64,000 nt of DNA. Source: Hymenobacter sediminis. GTDB lineage: Bacteria > Bacteroidota > Bacteroidia > Cytophagales > Hymenobacteraceae. This document shows positions 51,294 to 60,569 of this stretch, piece after piece. Within the stretch, counting starts at the first letter, position 1; every line of letters begins with the position of its first letter. Both the position numbers and the translations under genes were made by a program. The stretch is from the NCBI RefSeq assembly GCF_003231285.1, contig NZ_QKNS01000002.1, positions 496,001-560,000 on the forward strand. The letters run 5' to 3'. The notes under the pieces were generated by a model. It was not told the origin of the DNA. It saw only the letters and a program-made list of their open reading frames with translations, and searched no databases.

Positions 51294-51974
51294 TTACTCC
51301 GTCATTCTATAACCAATGCCGCGCACGGTTTCCAGAAAATGAGTGGGCGCAAACTGAGCAAGCTTCTTGCGGATATTCTTGATATGCACGTCGATGTAGT
51401 TGGAGTCCGAGTCATCTTCCAGCACGTTGCCCCACAGGTGTTCCCCTAACTGCAGGCGCGTGAGTACCCGGTTTTTGTGCAGCAGCAGGTAATGCAGTAA
51501 GTCGAATTCCTTTTTGGTGAGCGTCACATCCTGATCTTGGTAGCGCAGGGTACGGCCGGTAGCATCCAGCTGGAAGCCCTGCCCGAAGGTTAGCTCCTGG
51601 CGCTTAAGACCAAACTTGCGCCGCATAATGGCCTGCATGCGGCTTTGCAGCTCCAGCAAAGAGAAGGGTTTGGGTAGGTAATCATCGGCGCCCAGGTCCA
51701 GGCCCTTTACCCGGTCGTCGATGGCGCCGCGGGCCGTCAGGATAATAAAGGAGGCTTCCTGCCGCTCATTTTGCCGGGCCTCCCGGAGCAGGTCTAGCCC
51801 GTCGCCGCCCGGCAGGCCCAGGTCCAGCAGCACGAAATCATAACTATTGACAAAGATTTTCTCCGAGGCCTCGGCGTAGGTAAACGCCGAATCGACGAGG
51901 TATTGGGACTGCAGCAGAAACTGGCGGACCTCCTGGTGCAGGCTTTTTTCGTCTTCCACAATCAGAACGTGCAT
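51294..51974 (-). CDS. OmpR-family response regulator
   Basis: 226 residues. Receiver domain with VEDEK, phosphoacceptor Asp51 (VLLDLGLPGGDG), ILTARG and LPKPFS. The winged-helix DNA-binding domain has VTLTKKEFDLLHYLLLHKNRVLTRLQLGEHLW and SNYIDVHIKNIRKKL, ending ETVRGIGYRMTE. First gene of a two-gene operon with the membrane kinase. Targets are unknown; no autoregulatory operator could be recognised in the 170 bases before it. Confidence 0.95.
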   Translation of the reverse strand: MHVLIVEDEKSLHQEVRQFLLQSQYLVDSAFTYAEASEKIFVNSYDFVLLDLGLPGGDGLDLLREARQNERQEASFIILTARGAIDDRVKGLDLGADDYLPKPFSLLELQSRMQAIMRRKFGLKRQELTFGQGFQLDATGRTLRYQDQDVTLTKKEFDLLHYLLLHKNRVLTRLQLGEHLWGNVLEDDSDSNYIDVHIKNIRKKLAQFAPTHFLETVRGIGYRMTE

Positions 51975-52140
51975 AGGGCAATTCAGGGCTAAATGATAAC
52001 GTAAGTACGCAGCCCCGCCGTGAAGAGACGATGAAGCGCCGGTGGGGTTAGTGGGGCTGCGGCTGCGTGAGGGGGTAGGGCGGACTTGCGTTGGTTGCGC
52101 AAAATATTGGTTCTTGTGCGCTCATCCACCTCTTTTTCAC

Positions 52141-52851
52141 TTGGCCTCATCTGCGGTACCCGTTAGCATTATCATCCCGGCCTACAACGAAGCGGCTGGC
52201 ATTGGGCACTTGCTGGCGTATCTGCGTGCCGAAGCCGACGAAGCCACTGAGCTGGTGGTAGTAGATGCCGCCAGCCCCGATGGTACCGCCGCCGCTGCCC
52301 AGGCCGCTGGGGCACGGGTGCTTCAGAGCCCCCGGCGGGGTAGGGCTGCCCAGCTCAACCACGGCGCCAGTCAGGCCCGCGGGCAAATTTTATATTTCCT
52401 GCATGCCGATACATACCCGCCCGTGGGCTTTTTGCAGCACGTCCGGGAGGCGGTGGCGGCCGGTGCCGGCAGCGGCTGCTTCCGCCTGCAATTCGACTAC
52501 CCCCACTGGTTTCTGCAACTCAACGCTTGGTTTACCCGCTTCGATGTGGACCTCATTCGCTTCGGCGACCAGAGCCTGTTTGTGCGGCGCGACGTGTTCG
52601 AGCAAGCCAGGGGCTACCGGGAAGACCTCCTGGTGATGGAGGATCAGGAGATTATCAGTAGGCTGCGGCGCGGTGGGCCCTTCCGGGTGCTGCCCCAGGC
52701 TGTTGTTACCTCGGCCCGCAAGTACCTGGATAACGGCGTGTACCGGCTGCAGCTGATTTTCACCCTGATTGCCGTGCTGCACTGGCTGGGTGTGTCGCAG
52801 CCCCGGCTGGTGCAGCTTTACCGCTACCTCATCCGGCAGGATAAACTGTGA
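52141..52851 (+). CDS. Glycosyltransferase, GT2 family (TIGR04283-like)
   Basis: 236 residues from TTG 52141; there is no ATG near the start, and the upstream part of the frame does not look coding. GT-A fold: VSIIIPAYNEAAGIGHLLAYL, TELVVVDAASPDGTA, ARVLQSPRRGRAAQLNHGASQARGQILYFLHADTYPP, GCFRLQFD, FGDQSLFVRRDVFEQARGY and LVMEDQEIISRLRRGG. The QSPRRGRAAQLNHGA and HADT motifs belong to the group found in hopanoid or carotenoid-linked loci, though no such genes lie here. A strong terminator follows. Confidence 0.9.
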   Translation: MASSAVPVSIIIPAYNEAAGIGHLLAYLRAEADEATELVVVDAASPDGTAAAAQAAGARVLQSPRRGRAAQLNHGASQARGQILYFLHADTYPPVGFLQHVREAVAAGAGSGCFRLQFDYPHWFLQLNAWFTRFDVDLIRFGDQSLFVRRDVFEQARGYREDLLVMEDQEIISRLRRGGPFRVLPQAVVTSARKYLDNGVYRLQLIFTLIAVLHWLGVSQPRLVQLYRYLIRQDKL

Positions 52852-52865
52852 GACCTAGAGCAAAA

Positions 52866-52893
52866 AAAGGCCTCCCCGAACGGGGAGGCCTTT
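52866..52893. terminator. Two-way terminator
   Basis: AAAGGCCTCCCCG (52866-52878) and its perfect complement (52881-52893) around a two-base loop, preceded by A7. It separates the convergent glycosyltransferase and T9SS genes. Confidence 0.9.
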
Positions 52894-52920
52894 GAGTTGA
52901 AGTAGGGGGTAGGGAAATAC

Positions 52921-54348
52921 CTACTCGCGTACTACTTTCAGGAAAGTGGTGTGGCCATCCAGCACAACCTGGGCCATGTACACGCCCGCTGGCAGGCGCG
53001 GCAACTGAGGCAGCTCTACCACGGCCTGAGTCAGCAGGCTGCTAATATTCTGTTGGTAAACTGTTTGGCCGGCCAGAGTCGTCAGCTGTACGGAGCCGCT
53101 GGTGGGCAGGGCTTCCGTAGCGCTAAGCCGCAGCTGCAGGCTTGTTCTGAAGGGGTTGGGCGCTGCCACTACCCGCACGGCCGAGTTAGCCGCACCTTTC
53201 ACCGACAGGGCCAGCACCGAGGAGTAGGTGCTGCTGCCATCCACATCCACCTGCCGCAGGCGGTAGAAGCGGGTGCCCGTACCGGTGGCCGCGTGTTGGT
53301 AGCGGTAGGTGTGTGCCTGCGCTGAAGTACCGGCGGCGGCTACCTTGCCCACTGTCCGGAACGTGCGACCGTCGGAGCTGGCTTCAACCTCAAAGGCGGC
53401 TGAGTTGAGCTCCTGGGCGGTTTGCCAGGTCAGGTTGGTGTGAGCAGGGGCCGCTTCGCCCACAAACGACGTAAGCTGCACCGGCAGGGGCGGGTTCACG
53501 AAGGTGGCCGATGCGGTATTATAAGCTACAAACGCCAAGTCGCTGCTGCCGCTAAGCAGAATCCGGAACTTCCGAATGCGGCTTACATCCTCTAGTTTAA
53601 TGTTGAAAGCAAGCAAATCAGCTGACCACAGCCGCAGGTCCCGGTCAGTTTGCGTGAAGCCGCTCTGCAGCGTCATGGGGGAGGAGGAGGCTTCGTAGAA
53701 GTCGGCCGTCCAGCGGCCAACCGTCGGAATGTTCGTGAACGTCACGGTTACAGTACCACCAAGCACGTTGCCATTCTCGTCCAGAAACTGGTAGCTGTCC
53801 TGCGAACTGCTGGGGTCAGCGAACTGGGTAACCAGAATGTCGGGAATACCGTCTCCGATGCTGCCTGAGGTTACCTGGGAGATGTTCAGGTCAAGCGTAC
53901 CTGCCGGCACGTTGGCTACCCCTGTTCCTAAGTTCAACCCATTGCGGCCGTCGCGCAGGTAGTACGGAATGTCGCGGCGCGGAGTAGGTGAGCTAGCGCC
54001 ATTCCGCACCCCGTCAAAAAACTCACCCAGGCCTACCTTGGTGTTACCGGTAAGAGCACCACTAATGGTATTCAAGGGCAAAGCCTGATACCGGGCTTTG
54101 GTGAAAGAAATGCCTTTAGTTGTCAGAAGGTCATCGTCAACACCGGTAGAATAACGAACTCCATTCAGCGTGAAGGCCAACAGATCGTGCGAATTGTCGG
54201 GTTTAACGGCGCTAACTGTGGTAGCAGAGCTCTGCCAGAAACCGCCGAAATCGGTAATAATTTCAGTGACGCCGTTTACTCCTTGGGCTTGGCTGGAAAG
54301 AGTACTGCCGAAGATAGCGGCGGCTACGAGGGTAATTTTTTTCATCAT
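52921..54348 (-). CDS. Secreted protein with T9SS sorting domain
   Basis: 475 residues. Signal peptide MMKKITLVAAAIFGSTLSSQAQ, then an N-terminal beta domain of about 270 residues with no known relatives (ITDFGGFWQSSATTVSAVKPDNSHDLLAFTL). A fibronectin-like segment (LTWQTAQELNSAAFEVEASSDGRTF) and the type IX sorting domain (VVAAPNPFRTSLQLRL, LTTLAGQTVYQQ, LPAGVYMAQVVLDGHTTFLKVV) follow. Expected to be exported through T9SS. Substrate or binding partner unknown. The second T9SS cargo in the window. Confidence 0.85.
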   Translation of the reverse strand: MMKKITLVAAAIFGSTLSSQAQGVNGVTEIITDFGGFWQSSATTVSAVKPDNSHDLLAFTLNGVRYSTGVDDDLLTTKGISFTKARYQALPLNTISGALTGNTKVGLGEFFDGVRNGASSPTPRRDIPYYLRDGRNGLNLGTGVANVPAGTLDLNISQVTSGSIGDGIPDILVTQFADPSSSQDSYQFLDENGNVLGGTVTVTFTNIPTVGRWTADFYEASSSPMTLQSGFTQTDRDLRLWSADLLAFNIKLEDVSRIRKFRILLSGSSDLAFVAYNTASATFVNPPLPVQLTSFVGEAAPAHTNLTWQTAQELNSAAFEVEASSDGRTFRTVGKVAAAGTSAQAHTYRYQHAATGTGTRFYRLRQVDVDGSSTYSSVLALSVKGAANSAVRVVAAPNPFRTSLQLRLSATEALPTSGSVQLTTLAGQTVYQQNISSLLTQAVVELPQLPRLPAGVYMAQVVLDGHTTFLKVVRE

Positions 54349-54646
54349 GGGAATAAAATGAGGCTGCAGTAGGCTGAATTCAGCGAAGAGCTTTTTTAAT
54401 GAGTAAGCGTAGGGTTACATAAATCTGGTGTAAAACTATGTGATTATTCTGTAATCCTAGAATTATTTCCCTTAAAAATTACACTAAAATTGGACTGCTT
54501 TAAGGAATTTTCCTTCTGCCAAGTGCCCGCAAGGCTTAGTCCTACTGAGGAGGTTTCCCAAAAGACTGGCGGTTTTAGCCCATTTTGAAAACGGTGCTTT
54601 TGACGAGCTGTTTGCGCCCCGCCGTTATTCTTCCTTGCTTTAGCAC

Positions 54647-55642
54647 ATGAAACGATTTGCCTTTTTCCTACCCCTGTTACTGAGCTTAATGGCTTGGTCA
54701 GCAACTGCTCAGGTTTATACCGCCTCCGATCCGCTGGCCCATACCTACAGCATTGTGGCCCGCGACCCGCAAACCGGCGACTTGGCCGTGGCTGTGCAGA
54801 GCCATTGGTTTTCAGTAGGCACCAGTGTGAGCTGGGCTGAGGCCGGGGTAGGGGCCGTGGCTACGCAGTCGTTCACCAATAAGTCCTTCGGGCCGCGCGG
54901 CCTGGCGCTGCTAAAAAGCGGTAAATCGGCCCAACAGGCGTTGGATGAACTTCTGCGCACCGACGAAGGCCGCGACGTACGCCAGGTAGCTATTATCGAT
55001 AATCAGGGCAGAGTAGCCACCCACACGGGCAGCAAGTGCATTGATATGGCGGGCCATCAGCAGGGCAACCAGTTTTCGGTGCAGGCTAACATGATGCTAA
55101 ATAGCACTGTGCCTGCGGCCATGGCCAAAGCCTACGAGCAGAACGCCCGCCTACCCTTCGCCGAGCGGGTAGTGTCGGCGCTGGATGCGGCTCAGGCGGC
55201 TGGCGGCGACATTCGGGGGCGTCAGTCGGCTGCCTTGTTGGTGGTGAGGGCTAAGCCTGGCGCGGGCATCTGGGAAGACCGCCTCATTGACCTGCGCGTA
55301 GATGACGCCGCCGAGCCGCTCCAGGAGCTTAGCCGCCTGCTGCGCTTGCACCGCGCCTATGAACACATGAACGCCGGCGACCTGGCCGTTGAGAAAAACG
55401 ACGTGCCCGGCGCTATCCGCGAGTATGAGGCCGCCGAAAAGCTGTTTCCTCAAAACCTGGAAATGAAGTACTGGCACGCCATCAGTCTGGCCAATAAGCA
55501 GCAGGTACCACAGGCCATAAAGTTGCTAGCACCCATCTTCCGGCAGGATGCCAACTGGCGCACTCTCACTCAGCGCCTCCCCAAGGTTGGGTTATTGACC
55601 GTCAGCGAGGCTGAGCTAAAGCAGATTCTGGCAGCCAAGTAG
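54647..55642 (+). CDS. DUF1028 protein with TPR-like tail, secreted
   Basis: 331 residues. Signal peptide (MKRFAFFLPLLLSLMAWSATAQ). The DUF1028 domain (23-225) is of the Ntn-hydrolase-like type: HTYSIVARDPQTGDLAVAVQSHWFSVGTSVSWAEAGVGAVATQSF, GRVATHTGSKCIDMAGHQQG, FSVQANMM, and DIRGRQSAALLVVRAKPG. A helical tail with a TPR-like pair (YEHMNAGDLAVEKNDVPGAIREYEAAEKLFPQNLEMKYWHAISLANKQ) follows. Enzymatic activity of DUF1028 is unproven. Probably periplasmic. Confidence 0.9.
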   Translation: MKRFAFFLPLLLSLMAWSATAQVYTASDPLAHTYSIVARDPQTGDLAVAVQSHWFSVGTSVSWAEAGVGAVATQSFTNKSFGPRGLALLKSGKSAQQALDELLRTDEGRDVRQVAIIDNQGRVATHTGSKCIDMAGHQQGNQFSVQANMMLNSTVPAAMAKAYEQNARLPFAERVVSALDAAQAAGGDIRGRQSAALLVVRAKPGAGIWEDRLIDLRVDDAAEPLQELSRLLRLHRAYEHMNAGDLAVEKNDVPGAIREYEAAEKLFPQNLEMKYWHAISLANKQQVPQAIKLLAPIFRQDANWRTLTQRLPKVGLLTVSEAELKQILAAK

Positions 55643-55763
55643 CCTACCCCCGTTTGCGGGCTAAACCCTCCGCAGCTGGGGCGGGAAAAGAAGCTGCTGC
55701 CTACCTAGTAATTCCCGTTCAACGTAGCGCCACGCCAAAGCTTAGCGCTGCATTCCTTTTCCT

Positions 55764-56315
55764 ATGCTGATCCGAATCCCCTTTCTGCGGGCCTGGCTGC
55801 TTTCCTTGTTGGTGCTACTGATGGCCGGCTGTGCGTCATCAAACCAGAAAACAGGCAAGCAGTCTGCTACTATTGTGTACGTGGTGCGCCACGGCGAGAA
55901 AGAAACCACCCCTGGCCTGCAGGACCCGCCGCTCACGGCGGCCGGCCAGCAACGCGCCCAGGCCCTAGTTGATACTTTGCGCAAAGCCCAGGTAGCAGCT
56001 ATTTTCTCCACGGCTACGCTGCGCACCCGAAACACGGCCGCCCCGTTGGCCGCTGCCCGCTCGCTCAGCATCGAGCCTTACGATGCTCGCCAACTCGGGG
56101 CGCTGGCTGCCCGCATCCGGCGGCAGCATCAGGGCCAGACGGTGCTGGTAGTGGGGCACTCCAACACCATTCTGGAAACGGTAGAGGCCCTGGGTGCCAC
56201 GCGGCCCGCGCCCACCGTGCAGGACAACGAGTACAACTATCTGCTGGAAGTGCGCATTCCGCGCGATTCTACCCAGGCTGCAACGGCAATAGCCAGGCGC
56301 TACGGCGGCAAATAG
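55764..56315 (+). CDS. Histidine phosphatase family lipoprotein
   Basis: 183 residues. Lipoprotein leader MLIRIPFLRAWLLSLLVLLMAGC (Cys23), then a phosphoglycerate-mutase-like domain: VYVVRHGEKE with catalytic His43, PLTAAGQQRAQALVDTL, IFSTATLRTRNTAAPLA and VLVVGHSNTI with the second catalytic His. The short length suits the SixA-like branch. It would remove phosphate from a small periplasmic substrate; the substrate is unknown. Confidence 0.9.
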   Translation: MLIRIPFLRAWLLSLLVLLMAGCASSNQKTGKQSATIVYVVRHGEKETTPGLQDPPLTAAGQQRAQALVDTLRKAQVAAIFSTATLRTRNTAAPLAAARSLSIEPYDARQLGALAARIRRQHQGQTVLVVGHSNTILETVEALGATRPAPTVQDNEYNYLLEVRIPRDSTQAATAIARRYGGK

Positions 56316-56379
56316 TTTGGCGTGAGAAAATCAGCCTTTTCTTTAGAGATATTTGCCAGCTAAAGCATTCGTATTGAAA

Positions 56380-57789
56380 ATGACTCGCTATCCTTTCATT
56401 TGGGCGGCCTTTGGTATTATTAGTTTTACTAGTTGTGATAAGCCAAAGCAGAACGACCCTCAACCTGGTAACTCTCCCGACAAGCAACCAGGTTTGCCTC
56501 AGTTACCAGTTTCTGGATTCCGTACTTTCTACCAGTGTCTGTCCACTACCTCGTGGCCGGCAGCCCTGGACCCGATAGGGTGGTATTATGTAGGTTTCTC
56601 CACGTATGGGTCTGACCAGCCTATGTGGGTAGGAGCAACTACTCTCGAGTCTATGAGCCTAACCCGATTAGATACTGCTGGTCAGGTGCTAGTTACAAAA
56701 AGAGTATATGCTACTACTAAGGCGGTTCAGGCTAGTCCCGATGGTGGATGTTGGGTTGCGGGAGCCAATAAAATAGCCCGCCTGACTGCTGAGGGCACAA
56801 TTAGGTGGAGCCAAGCAATTGAGTATTATACAGGGTTCTATTACAATCCTGTCATTATTAATAGCCTGATTACACTATCGGCGGGAGGCAGCATCTTCAT
56901 CGGAGAGCTTGAACGTCAGCGGCGAGATGAAATGATGATGGGCAAAATTAGCGCAACTGGCCAAGTTGAATGGATGAAAAGCTATACGCATCCTCTTAGG
57001 CCGGGTAGCCCAGAAGACCGGGGAGAAGTAGGGAATATTGTATCCATGCCGGACGGCAAAATTGTTCTATTGGGCTACCGTGATACCAACCCTAGAATTT
57101 TTCTCACGGGTTTCGATGATCGAGGCGAAGTTCTCTGGAACAAGGATGTCGAAATACCAGGGCATAATTTATGGCAAGCCAAGCTTACCTGTCTGGCTGA
57201 TGGAAGCTTGGTGGTAGTTGCAACCCAAACCAATAATGAGCAAGAGGTAGTATTGCTGCAGCTGACAGCTACCGGGGAGGTAGTTCGTGCTCAAGCAATA
57301 CAAGGATTGAAAATGGATGTGAGTAGCGTAAGCATGTCACCTAAAGGAAGTGCCACCTTTGTTGGTCATAATAATACCAACAGCATGTTACTTCCCGGGG
57401 CTAGACAGGGGCTATTCATTGCAGAAATGGATGCAAACTGGCAGCCAGTACAAGCCGCTAATTCGTTGGAAGCAGATCCGGAGGGAAAATGGTTTTCCGG
57501 ATTTGGTAGGGTATTAAGTGCCGAAGGAAACTACCGCTATACCTTAGGGAATCTGATTGCCCCTATCAATGGAGGAATCCCCGTTAGTTTCCGCCTGATG
57601 AAAAGTAAAGCTGTTACGGGGCGCATATGCTCCTCCTTTGACGAGCAAGTGACCCTAACCGCTAAGCCGGCACATGCAATGGTGCAGGATGCCATCAAGC
57701 CTCACATGACCGTAACGACTTTTCAACAGCAGCCTTATGTTGCGGAGGTATATCCTTACAACGTACAGGGCAAAAGAGAGTGTCAATAG
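56380..57789 (+). CDS. Hypothetical lipoprotein, propeller-like
   Basis: 469 residues from ATG 56380 with lipoprotein leader MTRYPFIWAAFGIISFTSC; nine further in-frame codons lie upstream. After a Pro/Asn linker, short beta repeats follow in the style of propeller blades: SLTRLDTAGQVLVTKRVY, KIARLTAEGTIRWSQAIEY, MMGKISATGQVEWMKSYTH, FLTGFDDRGEVLWNKDVEI and VLLQLTATGEVVRAQAIQ. Each has a D/T-xxGxVxW core. Function unknown. Base composition is clearly lower in GC than the surrounding genes, and codon use differs (many AAT, ATT, TTA), which hints at later arrival. Confidence 0.75.
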   Translation: MTRYPFIWAAFGIISFTSCDKPKQNDPQPGNSPDKQPGLPQLPVSGFRTFYQCLSTTSWPAALDPIGWYYVGFSTYGSDQPMWVGATTLESMSLTRLDTAGQVLVTKRVYATTKAVQASPDGGCWVAGANKIARLTAEGTIRWSQAIEYYTGFYYNPVIINSLITLSAGGSIFIGELERQRRDEMMMGKISATGQVEWMKSYTHPLRPGSPEDRGEVGNIVSMPDGKIVLLGYRDTNPRIFLTGFDDRGEVLWNKDVEIPGHNLWQAKLTCLADGSLVVVATQTNNEQEVVLLQLTATGEVVRAQAIQGLKMDVSSVSMSPKGSATFVGHNNTNSMLLPGARQGLFIAEMDANWQPVQAANSLEADPEGKWFSGFGRVLSAEGNYRYTLGNLIAPINGGIPVSFRLMKSKAVTGRICSSFDEQVTLTAKPAHAMVQDAIKPHMTVTTFQQQPYVAEVYPYNVQGKRECQ

Positions 57790-57881
57790 TTCAGAGAGTA
57801 GAAAAACGGCTGTGTAAAGCTTTCATACCAAGTTCCGTTTTGCCAGTTAACCGCGAGCTTACCCATTTCATTTTCCTTTAT

Positions 57882-59273
57882 ATGCGCTCATTTCTTCGCC
57901 GCGGCTTGCTGCTTTCAAGCTTGGGCTTTCTGAGTCTGACGACCCAGGCTCAAACTGCTGCCTCCAAGATCGACTCCCTCGTCATCCGCAAAATATATGA
58001 TGAGGCCCTGGCCCGGGGGCAGAGCTACGAGAACCTGCGCTACCTCACAACCCGCATTGGAGGGCGCCTTAGCGGCTCGCCCCAGGCTGAGCAAGCCGTG
58101 CAGTGGGGCAAAACCGTGATGGAAAAGATGGGCCTCGACCGGGTGTATCTGCAGGAAGTAATGGTGCCTCATTGGGTGCGCGGAGCCAAGGAGAAAGCCC
58201 AGGTGAAAAGCTCGAAAGGCAAGGGGGTTGACCTAAACGTGTGCGCTTTAGGCGGCTCCATCGGGACCAACGGCAAGCTCCGGGCCCAGGTGGTGGAAGT
58301 GCAGAGCCTGCGGGAACTGGCCGAGCTGCCCGCCGAAAAGGTGAAAGGTAAAATCGTGTTTTTCAACCGCCCCATGAACCCGCTGTACATTGAAACAGGC
58401 CGCGCCTACGGCGAAGCCGGCGACCAGCGCCGCAGCGGGGCCATTGAAGCCGCGAAGCGTGGGGCTGTGGGGGCGCTGGTGCGCAGCCTTTCTCTGGCCC
58501 ACGATGACTTCCCGCACACCGGTACCATGAGCTACAACGATCAGGTAACCAAGGTGCCCGCCGCTGCCGTTAGCACTAACGGTGCCGACGAGCTAAGCCA
58601 GCTGCTCAAAGCCGACCCTACTCTGACAGTAGAGCTGGAAATGAGCTGCCAGCAGTTGCCTGAAGTGAAGAGCTACAACGTGGTTGGGGAAATCAAAGGC
58701 TCGAAGTACCCCGACGAGATTATTACGGTAGGTGGCCACCTCGATTCCTGGGATCTGGCCCAGGGTGCCCATGACGACGGCACCGGCTGCACTCAGAGCA
58801 TGGAAGTGCTACGCCTGCTGAAAGCCACCGGCCTGCGGCCTGAGCGCACCATCCGGGCAGTACTGTTCATGAATGAAGAAAATGGCGTGCGCGGCGGCAA
58901 CAAGTACGCCGAGCTAGCCAAAACTGCCGGCGAGAAGCACTTGGCCGCTATGGAGTCGGATGGTGGCGGCTTCACGCCCCGCGGCTTTAATATTGAGGCC
59001 GACCCTGCTACTGTGCGCAAGGTGCAGCAATGGCAGCCCCTGTTTGTGCCTTATGGTAGCGGCGAGTTTTCGGCGGGCCACGCCGGCACCGACATTGGCC
59101 CTCTGAAAAGCCAGGCTAAAGCCCTTATCGGCTACGAGTGTGATTCTCAACGCTACTTCGATATTCACCACACTGCCGCCGATACCTTCGATAAAGTAAA
59201 CCGCCGCGAGCTGGAGTTGGGTGGGGCCAGTATGGCCGCCCTAGTGTATCTGCTCAGTAAATATGGCCTGTAA
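57882..59273 (+). CDS. M28-family zinc aminopeptidase
   Basis: 463 residues from ATG 57882 (MRSFLRRGLLLSSLGFLSLTTQAQ, signal peptide); the frame is open upstream but without leader character. It has an N-terminal part (NLRYLTTRIGGRLSGSP), a protease-associated (PA) domain (about 100-270), and an M28 catalytic domain. The metal ligands are in GGHLDSWD, HDDGTG, NEENGVRGG (catalytic and metal Glu), ESDGGG and FDIHHTAADT. It would remove N-terminal residues from peptides in the periplasm or outside. Fits with the M14 and S8 peptidases nearby, though they are not in one operon. Confidence 0.94.
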   Translation: MRSFLRRGLLLSSLGFLSLTTQAQTAASKIDSLVIRKIYDEALARGQSYENLRYLTTRIGGRLSGSPQAEQAVQWGKTVMEKMGLDRVYLQEVMVPHWVRGAKEKAQVKSSKGKGVDLNVCALGGSIGTNGKLRAQVVEVQSLRELAELPAEKVKGKIVFFNRPMNPLYIETGRAYGEAGDQRRSGAIEAAKRGAVGALVRSLSLAHDDFPHTGTMSYNDQVTKVPAAAVSTNGADELSQLLKADPTLTVELEMSCQQLPEVKSYNVVGEIKGSKYPDEIITVGGHLDSWDLAQGAHDDGTGCTQSMEVLRLLKATGLRPERTIRAVLFMNEENGVRGGNKYAELAKTAGEKHLAAMESDGGGFTPRGFNIEADPATVRKVQQWQPLFVPYGSGEFSAGHAGTDIGPLKSQAKALIGYECDSQRYFDIHHTAADTFDKVNRRELELGGASMAALVYLLSKYGL

Positions 59274-59326
59274 TCTTTGCCCTAATAAGCAAGGGTAGGA
59301 ACGCTGCCCCGCGGCCTGCGTACACC

Positions 59327-59388
59327 AAGACCCATCGAAAGCCTATGGCTGCTGCAAAGTAGCACTGCGCTTTTGGTGGGTCTTTTTA
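59327..59388 (+). terminator. Probable terminator after the M28 gene
   Basis: 59327-59340 (AAGACCCATCGAAA) pairs with 59371-59384 at 12 of 14 positions and is followed by TTTATT. The loop is long (30 bases). Confidence 0.5.
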
Positions 59389-59416
59389 TTGGTCGTACTT
59401 CGGAAATTCCCCGCTC

Positions 59417-59965
59417 ATGAACCTATACCTCGTAGCTCTGCTACCCCCCGAGCCCATACGAAGTGAGATGTGGGCGCTGAAGCAGGAAGTGCACCAGCGC
59501 ACCGGCAGCCGCAACGCTATTAACTTACTTCCGCACATTACGCTGGTGCCACCCCTGCGGCAACCCCCGGAGTTTGACGCAAAAGCCGCCGAGACCCTGC
59601 GCGAATTTGCGGCCGGACAGCTGGCCTGTCCCATTCGCCTCGAAAACTTCGCATGGTTTCAGAGCCGGACCCTGTACGTGCATGTGGCCGAGGCAGAGGC
59701 TGTACAAAGGCTACATGCGGCACTGTACCAGTGGTGTGCTACCCGTCTGCCAGAGGTGCCAGCGCCTACCCGGCCGTTTGTGCCGCATGTAACCCTGGCC
59801 ACCCGCGACCTACCACCGGCGCAAGTGCCGACACTACGAGCAGAATTCGCGCAGCGCACCTACGCGGCCACAGCCGTATGGAACGAGCTAGTGCTATTTC
59901 GGCATGACGGCCATAAATGGCAGGCGCGGGAAACCCTGCAGTTGCAACCTGAACAGGAGGGCTGA
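59417..59965 (+). CDS. 2H phosphoesterase (2'-5' RNA ligase-like)
   Basis: 182 residues with the two HxT motifs that define the 2H family: LLPHITLVPP (His40) and FVPHVTLATRD. Both are preceded by hydrophobic strands and set in the expected duplicated fold. Relatives cut cyclic phosphates in RNA or nucleotides; substrate here is unknown. No signal peptide, so cytoplasmic. A strong terminator follows 10 bases past the stop codon. Confidence 0.92.
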   Translation: MNLYLVALLPPEPIRSEMWALKQEVHQRTGSRNAINLLPHITLVPPLRQPPEFDAKAAETLREFAAGQLACPIRLENFAWFQSRTLYVHVAEAEAVQRLHAALYQWCATRLPEVPAPTRPFVPHVTLATRDLPPAQVPTLRAEFAQRTYAATAVWNELVLFRHDGHKWQARETLQLQPEQEG

Positions 59966-59975
59966 TATAAAAAAG

Positions 59976-60007
59976 AAACCCCGCTGCCTTAAAAGGCAGC
60001 GGGGTTT
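59976..60007. terminator. Two-way terminator
   Basis: AAACCCCGCTGCCTT pairs with AAGGCAGCGGGGTTT around a two-base loop (15-bp stem). It separates the convergent 2H phosphoesterase and AT-hook genes. Confidence 0.9.
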
Positions 60008-60025
60008 TCTATATGCAAAACTGAA

Positions 60026-60259
60026 TTATTCAGCGCTGGCATTTTTCTTTGGGCGGCCGGGGCGTTTGCCGGTGCCATTGGTAGCGCGCGGCTTACGCTC
60101 TTTCTTTTCTATCCGGTAGCCGGGCTCCAGCATAGCGTTCAATTCCGTCATCAGCTCGTTTACTTTTACCACGTGCTTACGAATCTGGGTCAGAACAGCG
60201 TCGTTTTCTTCAGCATTAGCCAAAATCTGTTGTAGCTTGTTGAGGTCAGCAGTTGCCAT
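60026..60259 (-). CDS. Small basic AT-hook-like protein
   Basis: 77 residues. The first 45 residues form a predicted helical pair with heptad pattern (LNKLQQILANAEENDAVLTQIRKHVVKVNELMTELNAML). The end is basic and carries an AT-hook-like core (TGKRPGRPKKNASAE). The layout is dimerising helix plus a DNA-gripping tail, suggesting a small nucleoid-associated protein. On the minus strand a CACCTTTG box lies about 35 bases before the start. Function is inferred from composition only. Confidence 0.7.
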   Translation of the reverse strand: MATADLNKLQQILANAEENDAVLTQIRKHVVKVNELMTELNAMLEPGYRIEKKERKPRATNGTGKRPGRPKKNASAE

Positions 60260-60569
60260 TGTAATGTTTATTTAAGAAGAGAGATATTATTCAAAGGTGA
60301 AATTTTTTTTCGTCAGGACAAAATAATACTCCCGAGAGTAATTGGCTTCGCTTTAAATTCCCAAACCAATTTAGCAATTCGTCTGAAAAGCATTCACCAT
60401 GAATTACACCCCGTATCCTACGGTTAAGATGTTTTGTTTGTTGGATATATTATGAAAAACATGTGAATCTCAGGGCGCATCCACTCAATTCTAATTAAAA
60501 AAATGGGTAAGGCATAATATGCAGGAGATCTGCATTGAATAATTAAGACTAATAACGCTTTAGTTAACA
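60260..60569. other. AT-rich gene-free gap
   Basis: About 310 bases, much richer in A and T than the average of the window, between the AT-hook gene and the terminator of the OmpA gene. The part next to 60259 should hold the AT-hook gene promoter (minus strand CACCTTTG at about 60293-60300). No further gene or clear repeat was seen. Confidence 0.5.
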
